In this document: piece after piece, positions 49,400 through 60,978 of the stretch
How the letters are laid out: every line of letters begins with the position of its first letter
Position numbering within the stretch: position 1 is the first letter of the stretch
Assembly (NCBI GenBank): GCA_963682055.1
Contig: OY821740.1
Span: 7,565,314 to 7,629,313, forward strand
DNA length: 64,000 nucleotides
From: Primula veris
Taxonomy: Eukaryota > Streptophyta > Magnoliopsida > Ericales > Primulaceae
Direction: 5' to 3'
The notes under the pieces: generated by a model
The model's database searches: none
Told to the model about the DNA's origin: nothing
What the model saw: only the letters and a program-made list of their open reading frames with translations
Made by a program: the position numbers and the translations under genes

Positions 49400-50598
49400 T
49401 TTTTTTTTTAATAAGCATAAGACCAACTTCTATTAATAAATCAAAACATTTTACAAAGCCGCAGAAACAACGAGAAAATTACAACCAGGAATCGAAACCA
49501 AAAATTGCAAAGTTGGGGAAAACTTTAACTAAAACTTTATTTTGAAAACTTTCCTAATGCGACCCTCATCTCTTATCGTGTTCAGTAAACAAAATGAATG
49601 CGGATAAGCGAAATTCGTCAAAGTTGAAACCTGCCAAAGCAGAGGTGCCTTGAGACACTTCGCAAATCACCAACTAGGTTGATTTGCATATTTACCAAAC
49701 AGAGGAAACGCAAGGGGATTATTTCAGTAAAACTCAAAAATAAGATCACTTAAAGGTTTAAACCAAGTAAAATAAACTTAGCCCTTTCACAGATGGACCA
49801 AAGACAAACTTAATTGCCCAAAATAGCAAGCAAAATTTACAATTCTTCCCACTTCTGAATCTTGCATTAGCAGCAGCCATCTGTTTTTATGAGTAGAGAA
49901 ATATTCGTATATTATGTTAGAACACATGTAAACTCTGTGTTTTGTGTTCTAAGTGCAATAACTTCAGAAAAAATTCATCATTAGCTTATAGTAGGACCTT
50001 GGAAACTAAGATCTGAACTGAGAGAGGTTCCCTACAAGAGAAATTCCTATTCATGCTGCCAAGTGAAAAATCACTAGTTTCAGCCATTTGCATCATTAGT
50101 TTAATATTAAGAGGTAAAAAAATCCAACCAGTTTGCTGCGTATGTATTACTTGAAAGTTCTCTTGGGAAAAGGAGGGTATCATTTTGCCCTTGAGCGCCT
50201 CTTTTTGCAAACAAAACTCATCAGTGTTCTCTGGTTTTGTTCTCTGAAAACATGACTAAAATTGGTGCCAACAAAACTCATCAATGTTAAAATATCTTGC
50301 CAAATATAGTCAAATTTAGGGCCAGGAGGTATATTTTTTTTTCACTAGTTAACAATAATCTCAGAGTCCGTTTCAATAAGCACATTAAAGAAACTCAAAT
50401 TGTAGCAAATGTAGAGTCCATTTCTCAAAGCCATAAGTTCTGCAAAATTGTTAGTGTGGCTGCCTAAGTTATAAGAGAAAGCAAAAAGCATAATGGCTTT
50501 ATAATTTCTCAAGATACCTCCACATGCACTAGGATCAGGATTGCCATATGCACAACCGTCACAGTTAAGTTTGAGCTTACCTGAGGGGGGCAGAGCCA
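49400..50598 (-). mobile_element. 5'-truncated L1-type LINE inserted in the pogo element
   Basis: A poly-T run at 49400-49409 (the poly-A tail on the minus strand) and flanking 11-bp near-duplicates ACTTTAAACAG (49389-49399) and ACTTTAAAGAG (50599-50609) define the insertion. Its 5' part on the minus strand encodes an RNase H domain. Confidence 0.8.
50345..50598 (-). pseudogene. RNase H (RVT_3-type) fragment of the LINE
   Basis: Reads PPSGKLKLNCDG-CAYGNPDPSACGGILRN ... NNFAELMALRNGLYICYN ... VLIETDSEIIVN then stop. The catalytic-type residues D (NCDG), E (FAELMAL) and D (ETDS) are present, but Ser has become Cys in the usual DGS. Only the beginning of the domain survives; reverse transcriptase and endonuclease are absent. 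Confidence 0.8.
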
Positions 50599-50618
50599 AC
50601 TTTAAAGAGGTTTAACTG

Positions 50619-51470
50619 TAGTAATAAAGCTATCACTACACCCTTTTTTTTTTCCTGGAAAGGTACGTCCTAGACTCGTATCTATGGCACATTTTACTTC
50701 TCACATTGAATGCAAAAAACAAACAACAACAAAATTCTAAAAAACAAAGTTACCAGAATTGAGTTTCCGGGTCCCTTCGATAAATCCTATATGCTCTTTA
50801 ATGAATAGTCACAAGAGGAAATCCGGGCTGTTAATAGATCAGTGATTTAAAAAGATCTATCAAGCTGTCACGTGAGCGTTAAGTGTTGGAAGGTTACCTA
50901 TATTAGAATTAACCAATCGAAGCTTATGAGCCTTAGTCGGGGCTTAATTAGCAGGGCTAAAGAGAAACAAGTTGCATAAAGAGGAAATAAATTTTATCTG
51001 AAAATGATAGAACCAATAAACGTGAGCCAAATTAAAGTATGCCTTCGTCACATATGATAGGGCCGAGTATTAATAGCAGGTGGAAGTGGAATACGAGTAG
51101 CTAAGCCGATAAGAACTGGTTGATGTAACAACTAGGATTTTAGGCAAACTATTTTGTTTTGTTTTTAAACTTGAACTTAGTTAGTATAACATATTTATTA
51201 TCGTCTTCTGTTACTTCCGATGTTTTTTCATGTAGTAAAACATATTTTTTTCCCGTTTTCTTTTACTTCAGATGCTTTTCATCGAATGTCCTTTGGATTA
51301 TGGTCGAAAGCCATATGATTATAGACTTCACATACATAATTTAGTTTAAAAATCATAATATTTAGAAAATCCCAAATATATGAGACACAATGTAGGAATT
51401 TACTTCACTGCCTTGGCCCGTCAAAGGCCCCTAGGCCTCCAAGCTTCGTCATCCCTTCCTCAACCCTTAA
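50619..51470. repeat. Array blocks B-C-E, copy after the pogo insertion
   Basis: B (50680), C (50880) and E (51000-51330) match copy 1 (40391, 40606, 40720-41100), including the junction into the truncated zinc-finger copy. Confidence 0.85.
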
Positions 51471-52002
51471 GCGAGAAGAGGACGCTAGAGTTTTTAAGTG
51501 CAACTTTTGCAAGAGGGAGTTCTCAACTTCTCATGCCCTTGGTGGCCACCAAAATGCGCACAAAGAAGAACGTGCCATAACAAAAAGACGCGTCAAGGTG
51601 CATATTGAAGCTTCTAGCTGATATCCATCGTATCCTTATTACTCTTATCCACGCTTGTACGATAACCAAATTTATGGTTCTTTTAATAGACCCTCTATCG
51701 GTGTTAGAGCTGGGTCGATGATACAAAAGCCTTAGTTCTCCGAGTACACGTTAAGGAAGGCTGGTTGGCCAAAGGCATATCCACCCCACATTTCAACTTC
51801 CTATGACCGATTCGGGTTGATAAGAGATGAAGGTTTTCAAGGGAGGCCATCAGGTTCTAGGTTTCAAAATGGAAATAGCTTTGGAGTTCAAGATTTGGGT
51901 CTTTTTCATGGATGTAAAAATCTCTTGGCTCAAGCCCGACCTGCAGAGGTTGATATTAAAGATGACGACGCATCAGATCTTGATTTGGAATTAAAACTTT
52001 AA
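51471..52002 (+). pseudogene. Zinc-finger pseudogene copy 3, N-terminally truncated
   Basis: It starts at the same point as copy 2 (GCGAGAAGAGGACGCTAG). The finger is intact apart from QALGGH to HALGGH ([14 protein letters not shown]). Two in-frame stops follow: TGA in EASS*YPSYPYY (near 51618) and TAG in IQKP*FSEY (near 51733). The C-terminal part (GFQGRPSGSRFQNGNSFGVQ ... DLDLELKL) remains open to the normal stop. No start codon or promoter. Confidence 0.9.
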
Positions 52003-52199
52003 TCATTGTTTAATTTTTTTCAGATTTGAATTATTGTTTCAAATTTTATTTCTATATACTCAAGTGTTTAGTTTATACTCCAAGTTTATCATGTTTCAAG
52101 CAATATAATCTATCTAAAATTTTCTCTTAAATATTTATGATGAGTAGTTTTTGCAATGATTGTCTTGTTTTATCTTTGCAATTATTAATGAAAAAGATT

Positions 52200-52384
52200 A
52201 TTATAAGAAACTGAGAAAGTGCATACTTAATTTGTGCGCGTTTAATTAGAGGATGAACTTGATTTGTGAAATGAGTAAACCTAGCTACGACCTTTTTTTA
52301 TTTTTTTTAAAGAGAAATTTTCATTATTGCATAAACCTGGTCATAGTTCTCCCATTGGACAAATCCCCATGTTGGCTCTAAAAC
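52200..52384. repeat. Array block A after pseudogene 3, interrupted
   Basis: Matches 41940-42100 up to GGCTCTAAAAC, where the MITE enters. Confidence 0.8.
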
Positions 52385-52763
52385 GAGTCAAAATATTCTA
52401 CTCCTATTTTCTATTCAATTCCGTTCCCTTTTGCTTATTTTCACTCAAATTTTAAATTTTCACAACTTGTTCTGCAAATTTATAAGCTTTTATATTATAT
52501 TGTATTCAAATTTTAAATCATTTGAACATAATATTGTTTTAAACAATTATTTTAAAATTTAATGTTTAATTTACACTAATTTATACATTTATTCCAAAAT
52601 AAACTGCGTGTGTATTTTCTTTTAAAAATAATTATTGTAATGTATTGATACATATATTATAGTGATTGTACAATTTTTTTCAAGTTTTTTAGAATTTTTT
52701 TGAATAAAATAAGCTAAAAGGCACAGAAGCATGTAGAGAATAAGAGGTATAACATTTGTACTC
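52385..52763. mobile_element. Mutator-like MITE, 379 bp, 9-bp target duplication
   Basis: CTCTAAAAC occurs on both sides (52376-52384 and 52764-52772), while the sister unit at 42094 has it once. Ends are imperfect inverted repeats: GAGTCAAAATATTCTACTCC and, inverted from the right, GAGTACAAATGTTATACCTC. The 9-bp duplication points to the Mutator superfamily. The interior is AT-rich and non-coding. Confidence 0.85.
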
Positions 52764-54118
52764 CTCTAAAACTATATACATTTCCAATCAGATATCAATA
52801 ATAACGCCTGCAGCCTTAAATATTCACAGCAAAGAGAGCAATTGCTCACAAGTGATACACGGTCCTTTAACCATCTTTTGTACAACAAATTTGGAGCAAA
52901 TGGAGAAGAATTTAAGATCGAAGAAGCTATTTAGGTCAAATGGCGACAACTCGTGCTGCTTGGCTCTCTTTTCCTTGTTAAAGAATTTTTTTACGACATT
53001 TCCAGTCGTGGCACAATAGTAAGAAAGCTGTCATTACACCTTTTTTTTCTGGAAAGGTATGTCGTAGACTCGTATGTATGGTACATTTTACTTCTCACAT
53101 TGATGCGAAAAACGAACAACAAATTAAGCAATTCTAAAAAAGAAAGCTACCATAATCGAGTTTCCGGATCCCTTGAATAAATCTTATTTGCTATTCAATG
53201 AATAGCCACAAGAGGAAAAATTGTTAATTAATAGATCAGTGATTTAAAAAGATCTATCGAGCTCTCACGTGAGCGTCAAGTGTTGGAAGGTTACCTTTAT
53301 TAGAACTAACCAATCGAAGCTTATCAGCCGTAGTCGGAGCTTAAGCAGAACTAAAGAGAATCTAAGTTGCATAAAGAGAAAATTAATTAAAAAAATCTAA
53401 TCTAGTCAATTAATAGCCAAGAAAGAGTGGTTTGTGAGCGTGCATGAAAGGACTACGAACCACCCCGAGTTAGGGGGAAAAAGGAGATCGGCTTGCGTAC
53501 ACCCAGCATTGGATACTATATTCGCATTCAATGACATTGATAAGGTACTTTATACATTTATAAATGCTTTTCATGAATCCCGAACCTAGAAGGGCCATCC
53601 TTGGATCCAACATACGGACTACGGTGATCTCTAACTACTTTTTGTGAAGTTGATAAATTATTTTTCCGTCGTGACAATATATAAAATCGTATCAAAGATA
53701 TATCACCATAAGGTTTGCACACTACAATAAGTGCAAGTATAAACATATTATGTTCCTTCTTTCCTTTTTGTATAATCAAAATCTACCTAAGTTTTGTGTT
53801 TTGAAATACGATTCATTTAGTGATTTTCTGACGGGTGAGTTTTACTTTTTTTTAATGAAACGACTCTACTTTATCAACAGAAAAATTAAATTGTGGGACA
53901 AGGACCGCCATAATGGTCATAATAAGACAGCAATATTCCGATAGCAAGTAGCTGAAATCGAAAAACTACAACATAGAGTCTAAAACCGCCGTTTAAGAGG
54001 GGGAAAATTACTAATAAAAGCCGTCATTTATGATGGGTTACTTGATTCTAAATATGTAATTACAAGTATATACGAACGCTGTCTAAATATGTAATTCATC
54101 ATTCTGCTCTCTTGCCCT
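52764..54118. repeat. Array blocks A-B-C-D-F, near-identical to 42.1-43.6 kb
   Basis: From about 53040 to 54118 this stretch nearly duplicates 42490-43566, including a 73-codon minus-strand open frame with identical translation at 43004-43225 and 53558-53779. D is again fused directly to F with no gene between. Confidence 0.85.
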
Positions 54119-55580
54119 CTTTAATTATTTGTTGATAATAAAAATTCATTCCAGGCACCAGGTTTTGAACCATATTAATGGTGAAGTGAATAAACCTAGC
54201 TTAGGCCTTAAATTTTTATTTTTACTTTGTAAAGAGAAATTTTCATTATTGCATAAACCCGGTCATAGTTCCTTTGGGACAAATCCCCATGTTGGCCGTA
54301 AAACTATACATTTAAAATCAAATATCAATAATATTAACCTCTATGGCCTTAAATATTCACAGCAAAAGAGAGCAATTACTCACAAGTGATACACGGTCAG
54401 CAGCTTAGTTCTCTTCCCAGTTGAAGCAAAATTTTACGACATTTCTGGTCGTGGCACTGTTCAATATCTTGGCTTCATTTCCTACAGAAACAAAATGCAG
54501 AACAACCTTCTGTTAATTTTTCAAGAAAAAAAGATCAAGGGAAAAAAATTACATAAAAAATGATGGACCAATAGTAAGAAAGTTGTCATTATACTCGTTT
54601 TTTTTTCCTGAAAATATATGTTGTAGACTCGTATGTATGGTACATTTTACTTCTCACATTGAATGCGAAAAACGAACAACAAAGCAATTCTAAAAATGAA
54701 AGCTACCAGAATCGAGTTTCCGGATCCCTTGAATAAATCCTATTTGCTCTTGAATGAATAGCCACAAGAGGAAATCCGGGTTGTTAATTAATAGATCAGT
54801 GATTTAAAAAGATCTACCGAGCTCTCACGTGAGCATCAAGTGTTGGAAGGTTACCTATATTAGAACTAACCAATCGAAGCTTATCAAGCGTAGTCGGAGA
54901 TTAAGCAGAGGACTAAAGAGAATCTAAGTTGCATAAAGAGAAAATTAATTCAAAAATCTAATCTAGTCAATTAATATCCAACAAAGAGTAATTTGCGAGC
55001 GTGCATGAAAGGACTACGAACCACCCCGAGTTAGGGGAAAAAAAGGAGATCGGCTTGCGTACACCCAGCATTGGATGCTATATTCGCATTCAATGACATT
55101 GATAAGGTACTTTATACATTTATAAATGCTTTTCATGAATCCCGAACCTAGAAGGGCCATCCTTGGACCCAAAATACGGACTACGGTGATCTCTAACTAC
55201 TTGTTGCGAAGTTGATAAATTATTTTTCCGTCGTGGCAATATATAAAATATTATCAAAGATGTATCCACATAAGGTTTGCACACTACAATAAGTGCAAGT
55301 ATAAACATATTATGTTTCTTCTTTCCTTTTTGTATAATCAAAATTTCCCTAATTTTTGTGTTTTGAAAAATACGATTCATTTAGTGATTTTATGATGGGT
55401 TTTTTTTTTTTTAATGAACGACTCCACTTTATTAACAGAAAAATTAAATTGTGGGACAAGGACCCCATAATGGTCATAATAAGACTGCAATATTCCGGTA
55501 GCAAGTAACTGAAATCGAAAAACTACAACATAGAGTCTAAATCATTTAAGGAATTTTTTTTGCTAATAAAAGCCGCCATT
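54119..55580. repeat. Gene-less array unit F-A-B-C-D
   Basis: F/A starts at 54119, B 54615, C 54835, D 55010-55560. This unit gives the uninterrupted F/A junction used to define the satellite-element insertion. Block D here leads into the promoter of copy 4, as D1 does for copy 1. Confidence 0.8.
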
Positions 55581-56607
55581 TATGATGGGTTACTTACTTA
55601 TATTAGAACATAAGTACATGCATATATCCATAATAAATAAATATGTTATAGGTAAATGCATAATGCAAATGTAATAAATGAGAATAACTGCACTCTTGAT
55701 CTGCAAGCTAATGAACTGCTTGCAACTAGGGTGTAAAATTAGATTATTATCGTTTTACCCATACTTTTTTCAAATTCTCTCAATTTACCCCACATGAACT
55801 TTATTTTATCAATATATTACACTTTTACCAACTCTAGCCCATCGATCGTTAAAGATTTTCGACTTTGAGAATTAGTTTTTGGGTTAGAACGCTGGACTAT
55901 AAACACACTTTTGCACCTTTACAGAGATATGTGGCATAATAAAGGTTTGATTATGTCTTCCCGTCTAATTAGGTTTCTAAAGGGTTATAATTTATACATA
56001 AATAAACAGAAGAAATAAGAGGGTGGCCATATATGAGTTTTTAAAGGTTTGGTCGTCACTCGAACAACCCCATCATTTGGGTCACCTAGGCGTTTAGATC
56101 ACCATTTATCTAACATATACGGGAGGAAAATCCCCGGTATATGAATGGACATCCAAGAATGAAAAAAGGTAAAAATTAGAAGGGAAATATGTAATATTTT
56201 ATAAAATTTGATCATTGATCAAATATGGTGAATTCTCATACTTAGCGTTTGATGTTGTTGTAATTATCATTCCATTTTAAGACATATATAGTCTAATAAA
56301 TAATTATCCATGCATGCATTGAAAGTAGTCAAAGTGGAAATCACCCATTACCACTTTATTGTTTTACTCAAAATGGTAACTGCGAAGTTCAAGTAATTTG
56401 AAATGAAAGGTGGGCTAAAATGCAAGACATAAATAGTAGTTTTGAGTACATTAAATATTATGACTATATATATATATGTTATTACATTGCATATAAACGA
56501 CGTTCATGTAAAATTGAAGAACAATATTTGTTTTATTTCTTTAATTGGGATGGTAATTAAGGACATATAATTTCCCATAATGAAAGATACATAATATTAA
56601 CTCATGA

Positions 56608-56618
56608 CTATATAAAGG
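56608..56618 (+). promoter_or_regulatory. TATA box of zinc-finger copy 4
   Basis: CTATATAAAGG 67 bp before the ATG. The flank 55600-56684 resembles 37300-38633 in block order (CTTTGATCTGCAAGCT-type motif, ATTCTCTCAATTTACCC, GAAAGTAGTCAAAGTGGAA). Confidence 0.75.
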
Positions 56619-56684
56619 ATGCCATAGCTTGTTAATCTGTCAAACCTAAAATCTCACAGTAAATCATTCTATACTTTTGTTATT

Positions 56685-57383
56685 ATGGTCTCGGTTAGCC
56701 AGGATCAAAGCCAACCCAAGGTTTTGACCCTCTTGGCATCATCCGAGAACGAAAAACAGAAGGAGATAGAAAAAACCAATGATATATCATCCCATTGGCT
56801 TCATGATAAGAAGCTTTTGAACAAAGAAGATAACAAAAATGATGACTCACCATCCATGTTTGAACTCAATCTCCTAATGAAACTAGACACATGTGACGAG
56901 GGTAAGCGAGAAGAGGACGCTAGAGCTAGAGTTTTTAAGTGCAACTTTTGCAATGGGGAGTATTCATCTGCTTCAGCCCTTGGGGGCCACCAAAACGCGC
57001 ACAGAGAAGAACGTGCGATAGCAAAAAGACGTGGAAAGGTGCATACTGAAGCTTTTAGCCGACGTCCATTGTATCCTTATCACTCTTATCCACGCGTGTA
57101 CAATAACCCAATTTATGGAGCAGAGTACAAGTCAAGGAAGGCTGGTTGGCCAAAGGCACATCCACCCCACATTTCAACCTCCTATGGCCGACTCGGGCTG
57201 ATAAAAGATGAAGGTTTTCAAGGGAGGCCATCAAGTTCTAGGTTTCAAAATGGAAATAGCTTTGGAGTTGACTATCTGGATCCTAATAATGGGATTCAAA
57301 ATCTCTTGGCTCAACCCGGACGTGCAGAGGTTGATATTAAAGATGAAGACGCATCAGATCTTGATTTGGAATTAAAACTTTAA
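56685..57383 (+). CDS. Single C2H2 zinc-finger protein with EAR motifs (ZFP copy 4)
   Basis: Intronless, 232 residues, MVSVSQDQSQPKVLTLLASS to DLDLELKL. Same layout as copy 1: FELNLL near residue 63, finger [21 protein letters not shown], basic KRRGKVH, PYHSYPRVY, C-terminal EAR tail. Differences: a block of about 20 residues ([20 protein letters not shown] in copy 1) is deleted in frame after NPIYG; an insertion (DYLDPNNGIQN) precedes the tail; and the finger's conserved Gln is Ser (SALGGH for QALGGH), with Lys/Arg replaced by Asn-Gly before it. The frame is open and the promoter conserved, so it is probably expressed, but DNA recognition may be altered. Confidence 0.9.
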   Translation: MVSVSQDQSQPKVLTLLASSENEKQKEIEKTNDISSHWLHDKKLLNKEDNKNDDSPSMFELNLLMKLDTCDEGKREEDARARVFKCNFCNGEYSSASALGGHQNAHREERAIAKRRGKVHTEAFSRRPLYPYHSYPRVYNNPIYGAEYKSRKAGWPKAHPPHISTSYGRLGLIKDEGFQGRPSSSRFQNGNSFGVDYLDPNNGIQNLLAQPGRAEVDIKDEDASDLDLELKL

Positions 57384-57599
57384 TCATCGTTTAATTTTTT
57401 CATGTTTGAATTATTGTTTATTTCTATGTACTCAAGTGTTAGGTTTATACTCCAAATTTATCATGTTTCAAGCAATATAATCTATCTAAAATTTTGTCTT
57501 AAATCTTTATGATGAGTAGTTTTTGCAATTATTGTCTTGTTTTATCTATTCGATTATTAATGAAAGATATTATTACAAGAAACTAAGAAAGTGAATATA

Positions 57600-59188
57600 T
57601 ACTTAGTAGCTCATTTGTGTGCGCTTAAAGAATAAACTTGATTTGTGAAATATAATTAAAAGAAAATGAGTGGGCAGAGCTTTTTTCCTATGTCTTTTTG
57701 CCTTGCAAATGTTTATATGTAGTCGATAGAACAAACAAAGCCCTTACAAATGCATAAGTAAATATTTCAAAGTTAATTACAAGTATTTACCAACGCTGTC
57801 TAAATATGTAATTAATTCATCATTTTGCTCTCTTGCCCTTTTTAATTATTTGGTGATAATAAAAATTCATTCCAGGCACCAGGCACCAAGTATAAAAACG
57901 AGTAAACCTCGATAGGCCTTAAATATATTTTTTTTATTTTTATATTTTCATTATTGCATAAACCTGGTCATAATTCTCATTGGATAAAGCCCCTGTGTTG
58001 GCAGTATAAACTATATACATTTCCAATCAATTAACAATAATAACGTATACGACCTCAAATAGGGGCGGTCGTGACCTAAGTCGAGTAAGGCTTGGACCTC
58101 GAGCAAATGAACCGGTGATTTTTTTTACGGGCAACATGTTGACTCTTTTAAAAATACACTGTAGTTTGTAAATATATATGGAATATTATTTAACTATACA
58201 TTTATATTGTAATACATAGCCTTGTATAGTTGTTGGTCATATTTAACTTGTTGGTCATGAGTTTAATACCCTTATATTTACCGGCCCGCACTGAACTTAA
58301 ATATTCACAACAAAGAGAGCAATGGCTCACAAGTGATACACAATCCTTTAAGCAGCTTTTGCAGAACAAATTTGGAGCAAATGGCGAAGAATTTAAGACC
58401 GAGGAAATTATTTAGGTCACGACAACTCGTGCTGCTTAGCTCTCTTCCTAGTTAAAGTAAAACTTTACGACATTTTTAGTCGTGGCACTATTCAATATCT
58501 TGGCTTCATTTCCTATAGAAACAAAATGCAGAACTACCTTCTGTACATAAAAAATGATGGACCAATAAGTTGTCATTATACTCTCTTTTTTTCTGAAAAG
58601 ATATGTCGTAGAGTCGTATGTATGGTACATTTTACATCTCACATTGAATGCGAAAAACGAACAACAAAGCAATTCTAAAAAAGAAAGCTACCAGAATCGA
58701 GTTTCCGGATCCTCTGAATAAATCCTATTTGCTCTTCAATGAATAGCCACAAGAGGAAAATCCAGGTCGTTAATAGATCTGTGATTTAAAAAGATCTATC
58801 GAGCTGTCATGTGAGCGTCAAGTGTTGGAAGGCTACCTATTTTAGAACTAAGCAATCGAAGCTTATTAGCCGTAGTCGGAACTTAAGCAGGACTAGAGAG
58901 AATCAAGTTGCATAAAGAGGAAATAAATTTTATCGGAAAACGATAGAACCAATAAATATGAGCCAGATCAAAGTATGCCTTTACATATGACAGTGCCGAG
59001 TATTAATACCAGGTGGAAGTGGAATACGAGTAGCCTGATAAGAACTGTTTGATGAAACAACTACGATTTTAGTCAAACTAGTTTGTTTTGTTTTTAAACT
59101 TGAACTTAGTTAGTAAAACATTTATATTCTCGTTTTCTGTTACTTCAGATGTTTTTCATGGAATATCCTTTCGATTATGGTCGAAAGC
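57600..59188. repeat. Array blocks F-A-B-C-E after copy 4 (right edge of array)
   Basis: F 57790, A 57950, B 58606, C 58813, E 58930-59188. Homology to block E stops after TGGTCGAAAGCC at 59188, the right edge of the array. Block A is broken by about 235 bp of unrelated sequence at 58061-58290 (starting AGGGGCGGTCGTGACC), probably another insertion, without clear ends. Confidence 0.8.
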
Positions 59189-59775
59189 CTAGAATTTGGT
59201 GATCTAGAGTCTAGACACCAAAGAAACAACGATTTCTTTCGTCTATTCTATTTCGACAGGGAACATGTATTTTTTCTAACAGGACATTAAACGAGAAAAG
59301 TACCTGACTTTTAGGCATAACAATGGACCACATTGAATCTGACCATTCCATGGCTTTAAATTATTGACTAAGTCGATATACCATGCTCGACTACATTCCT
59401 ATTTGTCATAATAACCTATTACTTCAGAAACTGCATAGGCCATCAGAGCAGGATCAAGCTATCGTATAAATTGTAATCTCTAGCCATGCCAACCTAAAGT
59501 GTATCCAACAGTAATTGAAATAATCTATAAAGCAGCAAAGCCAAGATACATATTAAAGCTAAAACTTGAAAGTGCTGATTGAAATTTAAACCAGCACATT
59601 TTGACTTGGGTAGAATTTTGAAATTTATAAAAACCAAAATATACATATACCAGTCCATCAAATTAACCTTGTTAAGGTCATGGTCATTTACTACAAGGAT
59701 TCATCCCAAGTTAATATTTTCTAAAAAAATGAAATCATCTATTAAATTATGGTCAAGAACCTCGATGGTATAGAT
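59189..59775. other. Spacer right of the array
   Basis: No gene or repeat recognised. Confidence 0.4.
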
Positions 59776-60570
59776 TAGGGGTGTACATGGTCCGGATTTT
59801 AACGGATTAGACTCAATCCTAATCCAATCCATTAAGAACGGATTGTAATTTTTTGAATGCGAACCAAACCACTCATACTTCCAATCCAAACTAGACCAAA
59901 CCAACGGATCGGCTTGGTTTGGTGCAGATTTGCCGATTCAACGGATTGGATTCGGATTTATGAAACGAGTCGTTACAACATAATAAAAAAAAATGTAAAC
60001 AAAAGGAAAAAAACGAGACTAACCCATCAAAATGTTAACAAAAGTTAAAAACTCATAATCATTAGAAGAAAAAAAGATGTCATCAAACATCATTTTATTT
60101 TTTCTGATTTTTTACTTTTTTATTGGTTAGTTAGGGGAAATAGACCAATCCTTAATTAGTTTCAGTTTTATGGATCAATTCTTAAATATTTTTGTTTTCA
60201 TGGACCAATCCAAAATTTACCCTTTCCAAACAAAAATAATTGATCGGATTTGGTATGTTACATTTAGGTATTTTTTATTTTTGTTAGACCGGATTTAGTA
60301 CGGATTTAAACGGACTAATGGACCGGATTTGATACGGATTGAACTGGTTTGGTTTGGTTTGGATTACCGCTTTAGAATTCTAAACCAATCCATTAATAAC
60401 GGATTGAGTTTTTTTTGAATCATACACCAAACCGTTTGATGAAAAATCCGAACCAATCCAAACCAAACCAACGGATTGGTTCCGTAAATGATGAAAAATC
60501 CGAACCAATCCAAACCAAACCAACGGATTGGTTCGGATTTACGGATTGAGGGATTTTATGAACACCCCTA
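59776..60570. mobile_element. Non-autonomous hAT-type element, 795 bp
   Basis: It begins TAGGGGTGTACATGG and ends in inverted TAGGGGTGTTCAT, flanked by gtatagat (59768-59775) and atatagat (60571-60578), an 8-bp duplication with one mismatch. The interior is dense in CGGATTGG and CCAATCCAAACC words, like the element at 13331, suggesting the same family or a related one. The 63-70-codon open frames inside have no family resemblance. Confidence 0.8.
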
Positions 60571-60978
60571 ATATAGATATTTCATCAAACTACGAAGAAA
60601 GTCATCATGTGGAATGAAATGGTATAAAAAAGCAATCCATCAAGTTCCCATATCAGACACAAACATAAAGCTGACTTCGGTTGCCCATCAACCGAAAAAA
60701 GTCGACACAATCACCGTTCTAAAGTGTTTGTTTTTTTCTCCAACAATACAATTCTTAATTATCTCTATTTACAAAGATTTAAGACAACACAAAATCTTTA
60801 AACAACAAAATTACTTTCAATAAGACTATTCTCATGAATCGTAAACACTTTTTTTAAAATGTATACAACTGCAAATTCATAGCGCTCAACAGAAAATTCA
60901 TACATAACCTTCAATAAACTGGTTACAAAATAAGTGACTTTGAAGGTTGAAAAACAGCAACAATTTTGTAAACATAAC
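60571..60978. other. 3' flank of the MED15-like gene and DSS1 retrocopy
   Basis: No gene recognised. A short A-run on the minus strand near 60855 could be the remains of the retrocopy's tail. Confidence 0.35.

Larger units (their letters stand above)
48257..50618. mobile_element. Pogo/Tigger-like element lacking the DDE core, with a nested LINE
   Basis: Left end CAGTTAAAACTCGATAAA, right end inverted CAGTTAAACCTCTTTAAA, TA on both sides (48255-48256 and 50619-50620). The empty site is visible in the sister units (CCAATAGTAAGAAAG at 53013 and 54568). Without the nested LINE the element is about 1.15 kb. Termini, TA duplication and the encoded remnant agree with a Tc1/mariner-superfamily pogo element. 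Confidence 0.85.

Noticed and set aside
59579..60048. Open frames inside the 59.8-60.6 kb element
   Set aside because: They are translations of GGATTGG-type repeats on opposite strands, with no recognisable domain.
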